The notes beneath the pieces are model-generated. The model made no database searches and was not told the DNA's origin. It saw only the letters and a program-made list of their open reading frames with translations. Position numbers and translations under genes: made by a program. A stretch of DNA of 64,000 bases from assembly GCA_949316235.1 (NCBI GenBank), contig OX438742.1:38818853-38882852 (forward strand), read 5' to 3'. This document shows, piece by piece, positions 23,031 through 33,575 of this stretch (the first letter of the stretch is position 1; each line of letters begins with the position of its first letter). This DNA comes from Oegoconia quadripuncta. Its lineage: Eukaryota > Arthropoda > Insecta > Lepidoptera > Autostichidae.

Positions 23031-23072
23031 TATGTAATTATAAAACAGGTTATATAATTATATAACCTGTTT

Positions 23073-24019
23073 CCTTGTATAAATATAAGTATATTTGTAA
23101 GGTTGGCTGAGGCAGCGAGATTTTATAGGCAGTCCGGATATGTTAAGAGAAATCCTGGACACCCTAATATTCCTTTTGCAAGTTAGTCATTGATATTACA
23201 TGTAGTACTTTGATATTCCCCTCGTTAACGTATCTATTTTCACAAATAGCGATGTCCACACGACGCTCTGCATTTTATACGTCATTATAAAGCCCTCGCT
23301 ACATTAAAAGCGAACCTGGGCTTTGAGTACTGGATTTTGAATGCGACGACGAGGACAAAATTTCACTCAAGTGTGTATGTAATACTGAACTAACTTTCAT
23401 TTATTAAATCTCTAGCCACCCGCCCCGGCGTCGCTCGGGTGCAATTACTTTCTGTAAATATAAGTATGTCGTAGATAGCGATAAAAAAATTCAAACGGTC
23501 AACTGACTATCCATAATACGCGGTTAATGGGAAGTAAACCTGGTGGCGCTGGTACCGCCGGAAATGGCGCGGTGACGACGTTAACAGTTATATTAGGTCT
23601 TCACATCGAAAATGGGACACACTTTGCTACCAGTCTTCAAAGGAGTCGGAGCTCCACTGAATACATCAACGACTGTGAGCGATTTGATTATTATCACCGG
23701 CGCTTGAGGAATCCGGTTAGTCGTTACTGAATAAGACTTTGATTACGGAATTTGAGCAATGAGGAATTGTAGACTACTCCGGTTGAATTCCACAGACTGC
23801 ATGCGAGGGCCAAGTTGTATGGCATGAGGGGCGTGCATATATTTTCTCTTAAACAGAAAGCATCTCAGGTTCCATGATTATAATTGAATGTGAATACTTT
23901 GTCGATTTCCTATGGTAGCTTGCAATAATATCGCCTTTGCCCGAGCCACCCACCACGCGACCCTTTATCGCTGGCAACTCCCACCCCCGAACCCACCATC
24001 TGCGACAAGTATATAATAT
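23073..24019. other. Interval without supported gene
   Basis: A short relic of the family ending in GCCACCCGCCCCGGCGTCGC lies at about 23405-23450. The open frame at 23527-23730 shows no recognised domain. Confidence 0.35.
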
Positions 24020-24330
24020 AACACTCGTGGCGCAGTCGCGGACGCTATTTATTTTCGATTAGCGAAGTTAAGCAATGTCTTGCGCAGACTCCTTGGATGG
24101 GTGACCACTGGTGGCATTTTAATACGAGTGTTTCCGTGCTTCGGAGGGCACGTTAAATCACCGGTCCCAGTTGTTTTCAATTAAAGGCAGTCGATGACTT
24201 AAAATTCATTGTGCAACAACAAATTCACCAACTCGCGTGGTGGGTATATGACCTATACCCTCTCCCAGTGAGAGGACGCTGTACCTCAACTGTGGGGGCG
24301 TGTAAGGCTGATGATGATGATGATGATGAT
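24020..24330 (+). repeat. 5S rRNA-derived SINE (SINE3 type, family E)
   Basis: Positions 24062-24107 read GCGAAGTTAAGCAATGTCTT, then CCTTGGATGGGTGACC. This is the internal promoter region of 5S rRNA (box A, intermediate element, box C). The head is followed by an unrelated body (GTTGTTTTCAATTAAAGGCA, CCCTCTCCCAGTGAGAGGA) and a TGA/GATGAT repeat tail at 24310-24330. Relatives: 29568-29860 and the headless copy at 9316-9538. Confidence 0.85.
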
Positions 24331-25158
24331 ACTGAAATTCAATAAATCATATTGAGAATCGTATCAAAATCCGTTGCTTAGTTCGCTGTCCGTTTGTACA
24401 GAATATTGAAACGTGATATTAAAAGAACGGAAAGTGAACCTACATATCTCGAATAAAACCATCGGTATGATGATAGCCAAACATTGTGTCCAATGAATTA
24501 ACCGCCTCCGTGGCTAAATGTAAACAATATAAGGTTTACGAATCGGAGACCCAAACCCAAAATGGAACACCCAAACGTTAAAGCTTGGGATAAGTCAGAA
24601 ACATATCTTTGTATTTACAAAAAAAATGAATTTGTGTAGTACCTAATTTTTATTAATAAGATCTTCTGCTGTCAGGAGGTCATTTAGGCTCTGCCCAGTT
24701 GTACCCCAGTTGTGGCCCAGTAGTACATCAACTGTCCATAATATAAGCCTAATTGCTTAGTTTTCTTCTTCTCGAGTCAATGGCAAAAGTTATAATGACC
24801 TAAAGTAGTTTGGCCCAAAAAGTAGCAACGTCAATGGCTCTATGGTTTGTTTCATGAAGGTCCTTCTCTGTGCAAGAAACAAGTGCGCGATAAATTGCGT
24901 GGTCATTAGAGAAGCCCTACGACATCTTCCTGAATTTTCCGCACCTGCCAACGCCCAACCGAAGTCTATTAAAGGACTTCCCGATGGGCCAGGGGAGATC
25001 TTTACCTGGTGGCAGCTTTTCCGTAATGAGTATATAGGTCTTACTGTGGAACTTTTTTGACCATAGCTCTATCCTGGTCGTAGATCTGTTGTCGAGTGGT
25101 TTGGTGTATTGGATAAAGCTGTGTGGGCTTTTGAGACGTGAGAGTGGTGGGTCAAGGA
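24331..25158. other. Interval with one SINE A head fragment
   Basis: Only 24500-24549 is recognised (SINE A head). The open frame 24842-25060 shows no domain. Confidence 0.4.
24500..24549 (+). repeat. SINE family A, head fragment
   Basis: AACCGCCTCCGTGGCTAAAT through GGTTTACGAATCGGAG, then it ends abruptly. Confidence 0.75.
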
Positions 25159-25313
25159 TTTTTTTTTTTTTTAAGCACTACGGGTTACCACTTGACCTCA
25201 ATCACACCTGATGTTAAGTGAAGATGAGGCCGAAGGTGGAAGCGTACTGACCCGGAAACCCAAATAATTTGGGGAACTGGCTATCTTATCTCTGACAACC
25301 GGATTTGCGCCTA
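25159..25313 (-). repeat. SINE family A, 5' truncated
   Basis: T-run, GCACTACGGGTTACCACTTG, ACCTCAATCACACCTGATG, through GACAACCGGA. It is followed at 25312-25340 by a short block resembling the SINE B tail (AGTGGAACTAGATGACGCTG). Confidence 0.8.
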
Positions 25314-25745
25314 GTGGAACTAGATGACGCTGTATGTTCATGAATTTCTATTTCTCTGATTATGATAACGGTGGTCATGACGATTTGTCTCTGTGTGTGT
25401 TGCTGTTGTCGTGCGACCACGTGTCCATGTACATATCAAATCACACGATCAAAGGATCGCAAGTAAATAAATAATAAAGTATCTAATCACACATCTATTC
25501 GTTGTACGACACTGCTATTGAAACATGTTTAATAGGAAAAGTTTGTTTTTAAATTTTAATAACAATTTACGGCAAATTCATTTACAAGTGAGATTAATAT
25601 GAAAATCCTTTGTTCCACCCACATGGCTTGTAATTTGTAATGTATTTGATGTGGACCAATTTTCGCGTTATTAAAACTGATTTTATCAATATAATATCAA
25701 TAAACCAAATTGGAACAGATGACAGAGTTAACTTTATTTTTAAAG

Positions 25746-25922
25746 TCGACTTTTTGAGAATGTAAACTATTTGAGAAAGTTGACTTCTGAAAAGTCCAGT
25801 TTTTGGGAAAATCGCCTGTTAAATAAAGTTTGCTTTTTGTGAAATTTAATTAATACTGGAGTTAACATTTGCGAAGCAGGCTTTTCCGAGAGTGACCTTT
25901 TGAGAAAGTTGACTTTATGTTC
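25746..25922. repeat. Degenerate tandem repeat, about 17-bp unit
   Basis: A unit close to GTTGACTTTTTGAGAAA recurs in register about nine times with heavy drift: GTCGACTTTTTGAGAA, GTTGACTTCTGAAAA, GTGACCTTTTGAGAAA and others. Confidence 0.55.
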
Positions 25923-25996
25923 CAAATGGAATAATATGTAAAAGTTATAAAAATAAAACTGCCCATGCACGGTTGATATAACGTAGCAGGCGCGAC

Positions 25997-26046
25997 CTAC
26001 GCGGCCTCTACGCGGTATCTACGAAGTGTCTACGCTGCGTCTACGC
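25997..26046. repeat. 11-bp minisatellite
   Basis: CTACGCGGCCT, CTACGCGGTAT, CTACGAAGTGT, CTACGCTGCGT and CTACGC follow head to tail: four and a half units with a fixed CTACG core and a drifting second half. Confidence 0.8.
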
Positions 26047-26260
26047 TTTTTTTTATGCACATCATGATAGCACTTGAATTAACCGCCACCGTAGCTCGAT
26101 GTAAACAATATAAGGTTTACGAATCGGAGGTTGCGGGTTAGATCCCAGCGGGTTGATAGCATTGTTTGTGTTCCGGGTGTTACGATATAAGTAGGGGATT
26201 ACAAGTGAGTACTCTTCCACCTTCAGCCTCATCTTCACTTAACCTGTTGTACATAAAAAG
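26047..26260 (+). repeat. Degraded SINE A (plus) abutting an inverted SINE A tip
   Basis: Positions 26081-26260 run from AACCGCCACCGTAGCTCGAT through a shortened body (GTTGATAGCATTG, CATCTTCACTTAACC) to ACATAAAAA. The 30 bp before it (TTTTTTTATGCACATC ... CACTTGA) look like the inverted 3' tip of another copy. Confidence 0.65.
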
Positions 26261-26514
26261 AAGTCTATATTTGCAAGTTTCTCGTAGTCGTTAATTTAGA
26301 AATTCTCGTTAATTTTCAAGAACTTCTCTATCACTTGTCTCTGTAGGTGTTTGTAGGGAGATAAATAAATAAATGACTCATTATAAGCTATAATAGAAAT
26401 TACTAAGTCATGCATAAGTGTCCGATGATGACATTGGTACGGAGCTCAGATCAAGCTATATAGGTTTTTGTGACACCTGTAGGTAAATATATTTTTGTAA
26501 CATTTTAGATAATC

Positions 26515-27042
26515 TTTTTTTTTATGCCCAACGGGATAGCTAGCACTGCACCTCAATCACACCTGATGTTAAGTGAAGATGAGACCGAAAGTGGAAGCGT
26601 ACTGACCCGGAAACCCCATCTTATTTTGGGGACTAGCTAACTTATCTCTGACAACCGGAACACAACAATGCTATTAACATTAAATAAATAAATAAATATC
26701 TTTGCACATACACACAGCTTAGTGTGGAACTAGATGTTCCACACTAAGCTTGGGCTTATATTTTGGATACCAGATGTTGATAAACCACACAAATACATTT
26801 CTTGTGAATAAATACATATATAAATGAAAAACATCCATAGCTCGGGAACACATGTCTGTATTCATCATACAAACATATGCCCCTAGCGGGATTCGAACCC
26901 GCAACCTACTGGTAAAGCATTCAGAGTTTCAAACCACTACACCAAACAGGTCCTCCTACATTGCTATTTTGGCGGCAGACTTAGATAAGGTGGTGGTTGC
27001 TAGCCAGGCGGACATTTAAAATGCCCTATCACCAACTAAACG
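26515..27042 (-). repeat. SINE family A interrupted by a SINE B insertion
   Basis: The minus-strand SINE A runs 26515-26681 (T-run, ACCTCAATCACACCTGATG ... CTATTAACATT) and resumes at 26958 (ACATTGCTATTTTGGCGGCA ... CACCAACTAAAC). The SINE B copy lies between, with ACATT on both sides. Confidence 0.85.
26682..26957 (-). repeat. SINE family B nested in SINE A
   Basis: AAATAAATAAATAAATAT tail side, B box GGGTTCGAATCCCGCTAGG on the minus strand, head ending AGGACCTGTTTGG. A perfect 15-bp hairpin (26716-26750) replaces the expected sequence near the tail. Flanked by ACATT (26677-26681 and 26958-26962). Confidence 0.85.
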
Positions 27043-28312
27043 CTACACTGAGATTTGAAAGTTCAAAATAAGATATTAATCATGTTACCTTAGTAACATC
27101 TTAATGCATATACATAATTCAGCTATATATAGCATAGTGACGTTACAATTTGCGAGTTATCGACTGGCAAAGGTACTGAGGAATAAAAAGGTTCAAAGCA
27201 TTTAAGTTGTATCAGTAATTGTCTGACCAAAATGTGTTCCTGCTTCGCCCAATAAAACCCATCCCATTAGAGTAATCTACGCGGCCTGGCCCGTGCAATG
27301 AAGACGTATAGAAGATTGTACGTTTGCATAACAACTACCGTGGATGCGTCCAGACACGGAGCTAGGAGTCTCGGTTTATACAGTCGCTTACATATAAATT
27401 TATTAAAATTGATAAACAATTTTAAAGTACCTCTTTTATATGATATTTGTGTTTAATTGCATCATATTGTTGGTATAATCCACGTACTATTCACATTGGA
27501 TCCGCTTGTTTATCGAAAACAGGATTTATATTTTATAATAATATAGGGTCCGTTTCACATTTCATCAACGTCAATTGCCCGTGATTTGATTACCATACTA
27601 ATATTAATATAGTTATGCGTAGTTGCATATCAGGTGACTGTATAATTTTACATGCTGAGGTTGTGACCCTCTTACACTACTATGTACTAATTTATAATTA
27701 AGTGGAAAAATGTAGATGTTATGTAAAAAAAAATGTAAAATGTAAAAATCATTTATTGTGTCAAAAACAGAGTTACAATATAAGCAATGAGGTAGCCCTG
27801 GTCCCCACACTAGGATTCCCTGTATTGTGGGTAACCAGTCTTAATTTTGTAGGATGCGTAAAGGGAAATAAAACAATAAAAATTCAGTTGGACACTGTGT
27901 CTGTGCTTGTAAACTCATAAATATAAACTTGCAATAAATTGAAACCGTTGTGACAGCACGCGGCGTTGTCGCTGCTGAGTTACTCCCGTAAATGTCATTG
28001 GATTTACCTGACTTGTTTATTGATAATAAACATACTGCGTATGTGTGTGTGTGTGTGTGTGTGTGTGCGTCTGGGGGGGGGGTGTATGTATTTGTGTCTG
28101 TATGCCTGTTTGTTTGCGTGTGTATTTATGTAAAGCGTAGACTAAGTGCTCGCATGTCTGTAGAGAACTGCTTAGTAATTTTTTCAGTGTCATCGTAGGC
28201 TAAGGTAAGTAACCATTGTTTTAAGATATTTTTACAGGTAGTTCTGCGTAAATCGTATATTGATGTGGTGGCTACTTGTGCGCTTCGGTGGACGTAAATT
28301 TTTCTTCGTGTT
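27043..28312. other. AT-rich interval with a GT microsatellite
   Basis: Positions 27690-27850 resemble a minus-strand LINE 3' UTR (AAATCATTTATTGTGTC, CCCACACTAGGATTCCCTGT). A (GT)n run is at 28040-28068, followed by a G-run. No gene is supported. Confidence 0.4.
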
Positions 28313-28697
28313 ATATACCGGATGAGTATTTTTACCGTAAGGAAAAATATGAGGCATAATTGGTAAGTCAAATAGAAGGAATTGGAAAAAGATTATTTAT
28401 TTTTTCAAAACCATCATCGAATAAAGCGTTAATTGTGTCATTAGACGGTCGCGTTTGTAGCCTATTCCATATATTACATCATTAAATTAAATAAATGAAG
28501 AAAAATTGGAGAAAATTTGAGTTCCAAAGAAATTTCGCGTGATAGGAACCCTGCGAACCACGCCAATCGCATATCAACTAAGGAACGGCGCGTGCGTTTT
28601 TGAAAAAAAAAAATTAAACTACCTATACCAATAACTTCAATTTCATTTTAATATGCCCTATTTTTTTCCTTACGGTAAAAAAACTCATCCGGTATAT
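28313..28697 (+). mobile_element. MITE family G, copy 2 (about 385 bp)
   Basis: Left end ATATACCGGATGAGTATTTT plus ACCGTAAGGAAAAATATGAG. The right end, reverse-complemented, reads ATATACCGGATGAGTTTTTT plus ACCGTAAGGAAAAAAATAGG. The inverted similarity continues for about 75 bp to the region of AGAAGGAATTGG. Because the termini are palindromic around TATA, the target duplication (TA or TATA) cannot be fixed by eye. Confidence 0.85.
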
Positions 28698-29128
28698 TTA
28701 TTTTGTAATGTCCAGTACGATATACAATTGTTAAGGCTGAAACTATTACAGAGAATGGATCCGCAGCGATGTCAGTTGTTTTAATTTATAACATAACGGG
28801 TATAACACACTAACTTAGTTGGCCAACAAATTATGGAAATATACAGAATACACTCCTGTTTTTGTTCCATTTAATTAAGACTAATTGTCGGTCGGCGGGA
28901 TTGGAAGAACACGTGTCGCGAATTCTAATTATTTGGCTTGGTTTGTCCTATGTGATATTTGTGACGATTATTATTCACATTGCGGTCCGAGAGGCCCGAC
29001 AATTGTTGTTGTAGCAAATCGAACTTGAAATTGCGTTTGGAGAACATACTTGTAGAATGGCAGAGGAATACTTGTAGGTAATACTTTACTTAGCCGTTAC
29101 AGTACATTAGATAAAAATAAAAAAATTT

Positions 29129-29399
29129 AACCGCCGCCGTGGCTCAATGTAAACAACATAGGGTTTACGGAGCGGAGGGCGCGGGTTCGAACCGCATAGA
29201 GGGTATATGTTTAGTACTCGGTTTTTTTAGTGGTAGGACATTTTGAATGTCCGCCTGGCTAGGTGCCACCGTCTTATCTAAGTCTGCAAAACAGCAATGT
29301 TGGGTTCTGATTGCCATAGATAAAAAAGCCAGTCCCCCAAATAAGTTAATATAACATCAGGTGTGATTGAGGTCAAGTGCTAGGTGTGGATTTAAAAAA
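29129..29399 (+). repeat. SINE family A, diverged with internal deletion
   Basis: Head AACCGCCGCCGTGGCTCAAT, B box GGGTTCGAACCGC, then a body lacking the TTAATAGCATTGTTGTG segment and most of the CCGGGTCAGTACG segment. The tail ACATCAGGTGTGATTGAGGT is kept. Confidence 0.8.
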
Positions 29400-29567
29400 T
29401 CGTTTATATTTTTCTACACAAACCTGATAATAAAATTTTACTATAATCGCATTTGTACCTCTTTAATAGACTGGCTTTGTGGAGACCTGCCTGAACAATC
29501 CTATGTTTCAGCTTGCCAGATCTCCACTCTACCGTAAGTTTGACACAGCATATTTTTATTAGAGAAG

Positions 29568-29860
29568 CACTCGTGGCGCTGGCCCATTCGCTATTGGTTT
29601 TCGAATGTCTGGCGCCGTCATTTCGTGGATGGCAAGGACTAGTGGCATATTAATACGATGATTTCCATGTTTCGGTGGGCACGTCTAATAGTCGGTCCTG
29701 GTTGTTTTCAATAGAAGGCAGCCTTAAGGTAAGTCGGTGGCCTACAGGGGCGGCTTACTGACCAGTTTGAAACTAATCCACCAATCCGCACTGTGCCCAT
29801 CCCTCTCCCACTGAGAGGAGGCTGTGCCCCAATAGTGGCGACGTGTAAGGATTATGATAT
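29568..29860 (+). repeat. 5S-type SINE (family E), diverged
   Basis: CACTCGTGGCGC, a mutated 5S head (TTCGTGGATGGCAAGGACTA), then GTTGTTTTCAATAGAAGGCA and CCCTCTCCCACTGAGAGGAG. The 5S-like A box is eroded. Confidence 0.75.
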
Positions 29861-30320
29861 TTTTAATCCATATCGTGCTATTCTTGCGCGTTTGGTGTTA
29901 TCTTAATTACGCAACAACTACTATACAAAGAAGAAATTATTCTATATTAGATTATTTTATAACTAGATGGATAAACAATCCATTCACACAAAGACAATTA
30001 CCTAATTATTCTAGGTACAATGAAAATTCTAAACAATAAATGTGCTTCACATGATGATTGATTGATGATTTTTGCGGAGACCTGATGCTGCCGCCAGGAT
30101 TCTGTCCCCAAGAGGCATCTCCTCAACGGTTAATAGCACGAATACGACATTTTACATACACGATTACACAAGAATAATAATCACGATGAAATATTAAAAG
30201 CTTGTTTTTAAAAGTATTTAGTAGAACTTATTATTACTGAAAATGATTTTTTTAAACCTTCAACGACAGTGTGAGTTGGTAACTTGTCAAAAAATATGAT
30301 ATATTTTATATATTGTGTAC
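29861..30320. other. AT-rich interval, nothing recognised
   Basis: No gene or repeat is recognised beyond low-complexity sequence. Confidence 0.4.
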
Positions 30321-30640
30321 TAGCTTTCCGCCCGCGGCTTCGCCTGCGTAGAACAACTTTATCTACCCACTTTATCGGAATAAAAAATATCCTATGTCTT
30401 AACTCGACTTTGGCATTTATAACATGAGTTAGATTAGACTAGTTAGACTAGTAAATATAAATTATGTAATATTATAAATGCGTGAGTTTGGATGTTTGTT
30501 TATTTGTTTGTTTGTTGCTCTATCACGGTGAAACGGATGAACGGATTTGGATGAAACTTGGTATATAGGTAGAATTTGAGACAGAATATTTTTTATCCCG
30601 ATATAGCCCTCCGGATATCGAATAGTTGCGGCGACGAAGA
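30321..30640. repeat. Two fragments of the AGCTTTCCGCCCGCGG repeat family (F)
   Basis: 30321-30395 is an inverted end (ACTAGCTTTCCGCCCGCGGC). 30469-30640 is a plus-strand start (AAATGCGTGAGTTTGGATGT, GGTGAAACGGATGAACGGAT, TTTTTATCCCGATATAG). The best reference copy is 63711-63935. Confidence 0.7.
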
Positions 30641-31219
30641 AATACTTTTAAAAATATTGCATTTTCGTGGAGACGTTATAAACTTAATTTCCTTCATTCC
30701 CCTACTTCCGCTTCCGAGTCGAGGAACTCAAGAAGGAGGGGCAGACATTTCTGTTTTTTTTTATATAAAAAGTGTGTCAGCTCTCGGCTTTAGTACAAAG
30801 TTAAGTGACAGGTTGAACATGAAAATGTGCTGATACTTAGCAGTATAAAGAGCACCTTTACTACATCAATAATAATCGTCATCTTTTCAGTGAGTCGACG
30901 GTAAAACCTTAAAATAATAGTTGTACTTTTTCCAGACCAAGTGAATAACAAGTATAAGAAAATACACCGAAGGCTTTTTTTATCCCTTGCGACTTTTTTT
31001 TTTGCATACATCCAATGATTTGTCTAGGACTGGAGTCCTTTTGCGACTCTCAAATTAACACGTAACACGGGCCGACACAGTTGAAAATTTCGGTAAACTT
31101 TGACCACGGAGGTGCTCAAAGACAGATTTTTCTGTAAATTTTTATTGTGTGGTTTTTTAGAGATATATCCGTTCCATTGTCTCCCTGTTTGCATATCCAA
31201 TCCAATCCAACGAATAATA
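30641..31219. other. Interval without supported gene
   Basis: No recognisable coding sequence. The open frame at 31024-31374 is a translation of the family F relative that follows. Confidence 0.35.
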
Positions 31220-31383
31220 CTACAGACCCGAAAGTTTGTGTATGTGTGTTTGTATGTATGTATGTTTGTTACCTCTTCAGGCCTGAACGGCTGGACGGAT
31301 TTGGATGAAATTTGGTTTGTAGTTAAATTAGGACCTGGATAAACATATGGGTAATCTTTTTGCTGAACTGGCAACAGGCAAAG
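31220..31383 (+). repeat. Family F relative
   Basis: CGAAAGTTTGTGTATGTGTG, CCTGAACGGCTGGACGGATT, TGGATGAAATTTGGTTTG, AGGACCTGGATAAACATA. The copy at 56296-56520 shares the same subfamily features. Confidence 0.65.
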
Positions 31384-31690
31384 CTAGGGAGGGCTACCCC
31401 GATGAGCAACCAAATTGAAAATCCATCTCGCCACCTCTGATTGTGGTTCTGTTAAAACGTTACGATTAATGCCAACATTTAAAATATTCATTTGCAATTC
31501 ACTCACCACAGATTTCCTCTCCCTCAGGTTAGTGACACACTCCGTCAACAGATATTGCACGACCGTGCCACAAATATCACAATTGGGAGAGTCTGCTTTA
31601 CTCATTAGATGTGCAAACCAGCTTAAGGGATAGTGTCCCGAAAGCAATCTAAACAATGTGGTTAAATAAGGTCTACTAATCTTGGGACTA
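31384..31690 (-). pseudogene. LINE ORF2 C-terminal fragment (RNase H/zinc-motif region)
   Basis: The minus frame reads YLTTLFRLLSGHYPLSWFAH, LMSKADSPNCDICGTVVQYL, then LTECVTNLRERKSV. L-x-SGH-x-x-L followed by D-S-P-x-C-x-x-C-G and a downstream ECP-like LTEC is the C-terminal zinc segment of Jockey/R1/I-type LINEs. There is no upstream reverse transcriptase in the window. The ORF stays open for 91 codons but is only a fragment. Confidence 0.75.
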
Positions 31691-31864
31691 ATAAATCATT
31701 GTTTGTGATGGGTTGAATTCCAAATGTCAAAATATCAAACTGTCTACATCGATCACAGACAATCAAGAATAGAAACGAAAGCGGAATTTATAAATAATTT
31801 AATTGTATTAATTTTTCTTAATTTTATTATTCAAACGAAACCATTATTTATTTCAGGCAATAAA

Positions 31865-31867
<3 letters not shown>

Positions 31868-31913
<46 letters not shown>

Positions 31914-32181
31914 TCCTTAGACATACACACAGCGCCATCTAGTTCCACAGTAAGCAACTATATGCTTGTGTTGTGGATACCAGATGGTTGATATAATACA
32001 TAAATACATTTTTTTTTTTTGTAAATAAATACTTATTATAAATGAAAACATCCATAACTCGGGTACACATGTCCGTATTCATCACACAAACATATGCCCC
32101 TAGCGGGATTCGAACCCGCAACCTTTTGGTATAGTGGTCAGAGTTGCTAACCATTACACCAAACAGGTCGTCGTCGTCGTC
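31868..32181 (-). repeat. SINE family B with exact 8-bp target duplication
   Basis: The (AAT)n tail at 31868-31910 is the longest tail in the window. B box GGGTTCGAATCCCGCTAGG on the minus strand. The head shows an expanded GACGACGACGACGACC start. ATAAAGTA flanks both sides (31860-31867 and 32182-32189). Confidence 0.9.
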
Positions 32182-32278
32182 ATAAAGTATATTATTTATT
32201 ATAGAGAATATATGAAAGATACTATTGCTTTAATTTTAAATTATATTTACTAGTTCCCACACAAGGATTGTTGCTTTT

Positions 32279-32536
32279 GACGACCTGTTTGGTGTAGTGG
32301 TTAGAAACTCTGCTGCTGTACCAGAAGGTCGCAGGTTCGAATCCCGCTCGGGCCATGTTTGTATGATGAAGACAGACATTCTGTTTCCGAGTTATGGATG
32401 TTTTTCATTTATATATGTATTTATTTACAAAAAAAAAATATTTGTGTAATTTATCAACCAGGTGGTATCTATAATATAGTTGCTTAGTGTGGAACTAGAT
32501 GGCGCTGTGCGTATGTGCAAAGATATTTATTTATTT
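32279..32536 (+). repeat. SINE family B, full length
   Basis: GACGACCTGTTTGGTGTAGT, B box AGGTTCGAATCCCGCTCGG, ATGGATGTTTTTCATTTATA, GTGGAACTAGATGGCGCTGT, then TATTTATTTATT. It is head to head with the copy at 31868-32181. Confidence 0.9.
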
Positions 32537-33189
32537 TGTGCTGCTGCAGCACACACGTGCTTTAACAATAATCCTGTACTACGTTGCCATAATTGTATCG
32601 ATCTACAATTGTTATTATGCCTAAAAGTTAAATGTATATGTGTGATTGGAGAAACAAATAAATGCTTTATCTATGTAGTATCTAAATAAGTTTAAATTAA
32701 TTGAACAGTAAAAGTAAAATAATAAAAAACGACAAACGTTAACATTATAAGAGTTTTGTGTTCGTCTGCCATGTCTGTCCGTTTATTCGTCTACCTATTG
32801 TAACAAGTTGGAATACCGTTTTCAATGAAACATGGCTAAGAACCATCTCACAACAATTCACTTTCGAAAATAGAAAACCATTCTCAAATCAGTCGTTTTG
32901 CCGTTTCAATGCCATGCAATTAAAAAGGAATGGTATGGAGCACTCATACGAATCCGAACTAGTTTTTTAGATGGCATAACCCAGGTCACGGTAATGATAA
33001 ATATCCCACTGTGTAGGAAGGCTAATGAATGTTTAATTTTGACATGTCGTGAGCACGGACCTGTATAGCCTCACATGATTGATTACTGGGTATGCCGTGA
33101 TAGAATTATTGGTATATGTTAAGGTATAGTTACTACTAATGTTAAACCAAAATGGTCCGTATACATGCTCACTTTACAGGCTATAACAT
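32537..33189. other. AT-rich interval without supported gene
   Basis: Open frames at 32480-32689 and 32758-32970 have no recognised domain. Confidence 0.4.
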
Positions 33190-33575
33190 AAGGTATCCTG
33201 TTGATATACAAAATCATCGTTTCAATAAATTTAAAGATACTATAAAACAGAAACTTATTTAGCAAGCATAACCACCAGGGATGAGTTGGATAAGTTCCTA
33301 ACCAACTGGTCGGAGGAGGCCTGTAATAGAGAGCCGTGGAGAGAGAGACCCGGGAGGCCTTTGCCCAGCAGTGGGACAGTATGGGCTCCTAATAATAATA
33401 ATAATAACCACCATGTTTGCATGTCAGCTATTACACAATTAATAATGAAATATTATTGTGCCTTTTTGTAATACAAAAATTTGTTTTTAAAAGAGTAACC
33501 CCTCGAGTTTCTTGCTTGTTCTTGTCACGGGAAAATTGCCTTTTGAACAAGCAGTAGCTTAAAAAACCAAAAACC
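33190..33575 (+). pseudogene. CR1-like LINE tail split by an RTE tail insertion
   Basis: Positions 33197-33262 encode PVDIQNHRFNKFKDTIKQKL, then I and a stop, the same CR1 C-terminus as at 7441-8075. The 3' UTR resumes at about 33440 (AGAGTAACCCCTCGAGTTTC, GAACAAGCAGTAGCTTAAAA). The insertion lies between ORF end and UTR. Confidence 0.8.
33278..33403 (+). mobile_element. 5'-truncated RTE-like LINE insertion with 10-bp target duplication
   Basis: A 126-bp insert reading RDELDKFLTNWSEEACNREP in one frame, ending in GGCCTTTGCCCAGCAGTGGG and TAATAATAA repeats. ATAACCACCA occurs at 33268-33277 and 33404-33413, an exact duplication. This is a classic 5'-truncated LINE integration. Confidence 0.85.

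Noticed and set aside
24062..24107. 5S rRNA gene
   Set aside because: Only the internal promoter half is similar; the sequence leaves 5S and continues into a body shared with 29568 and 9316.
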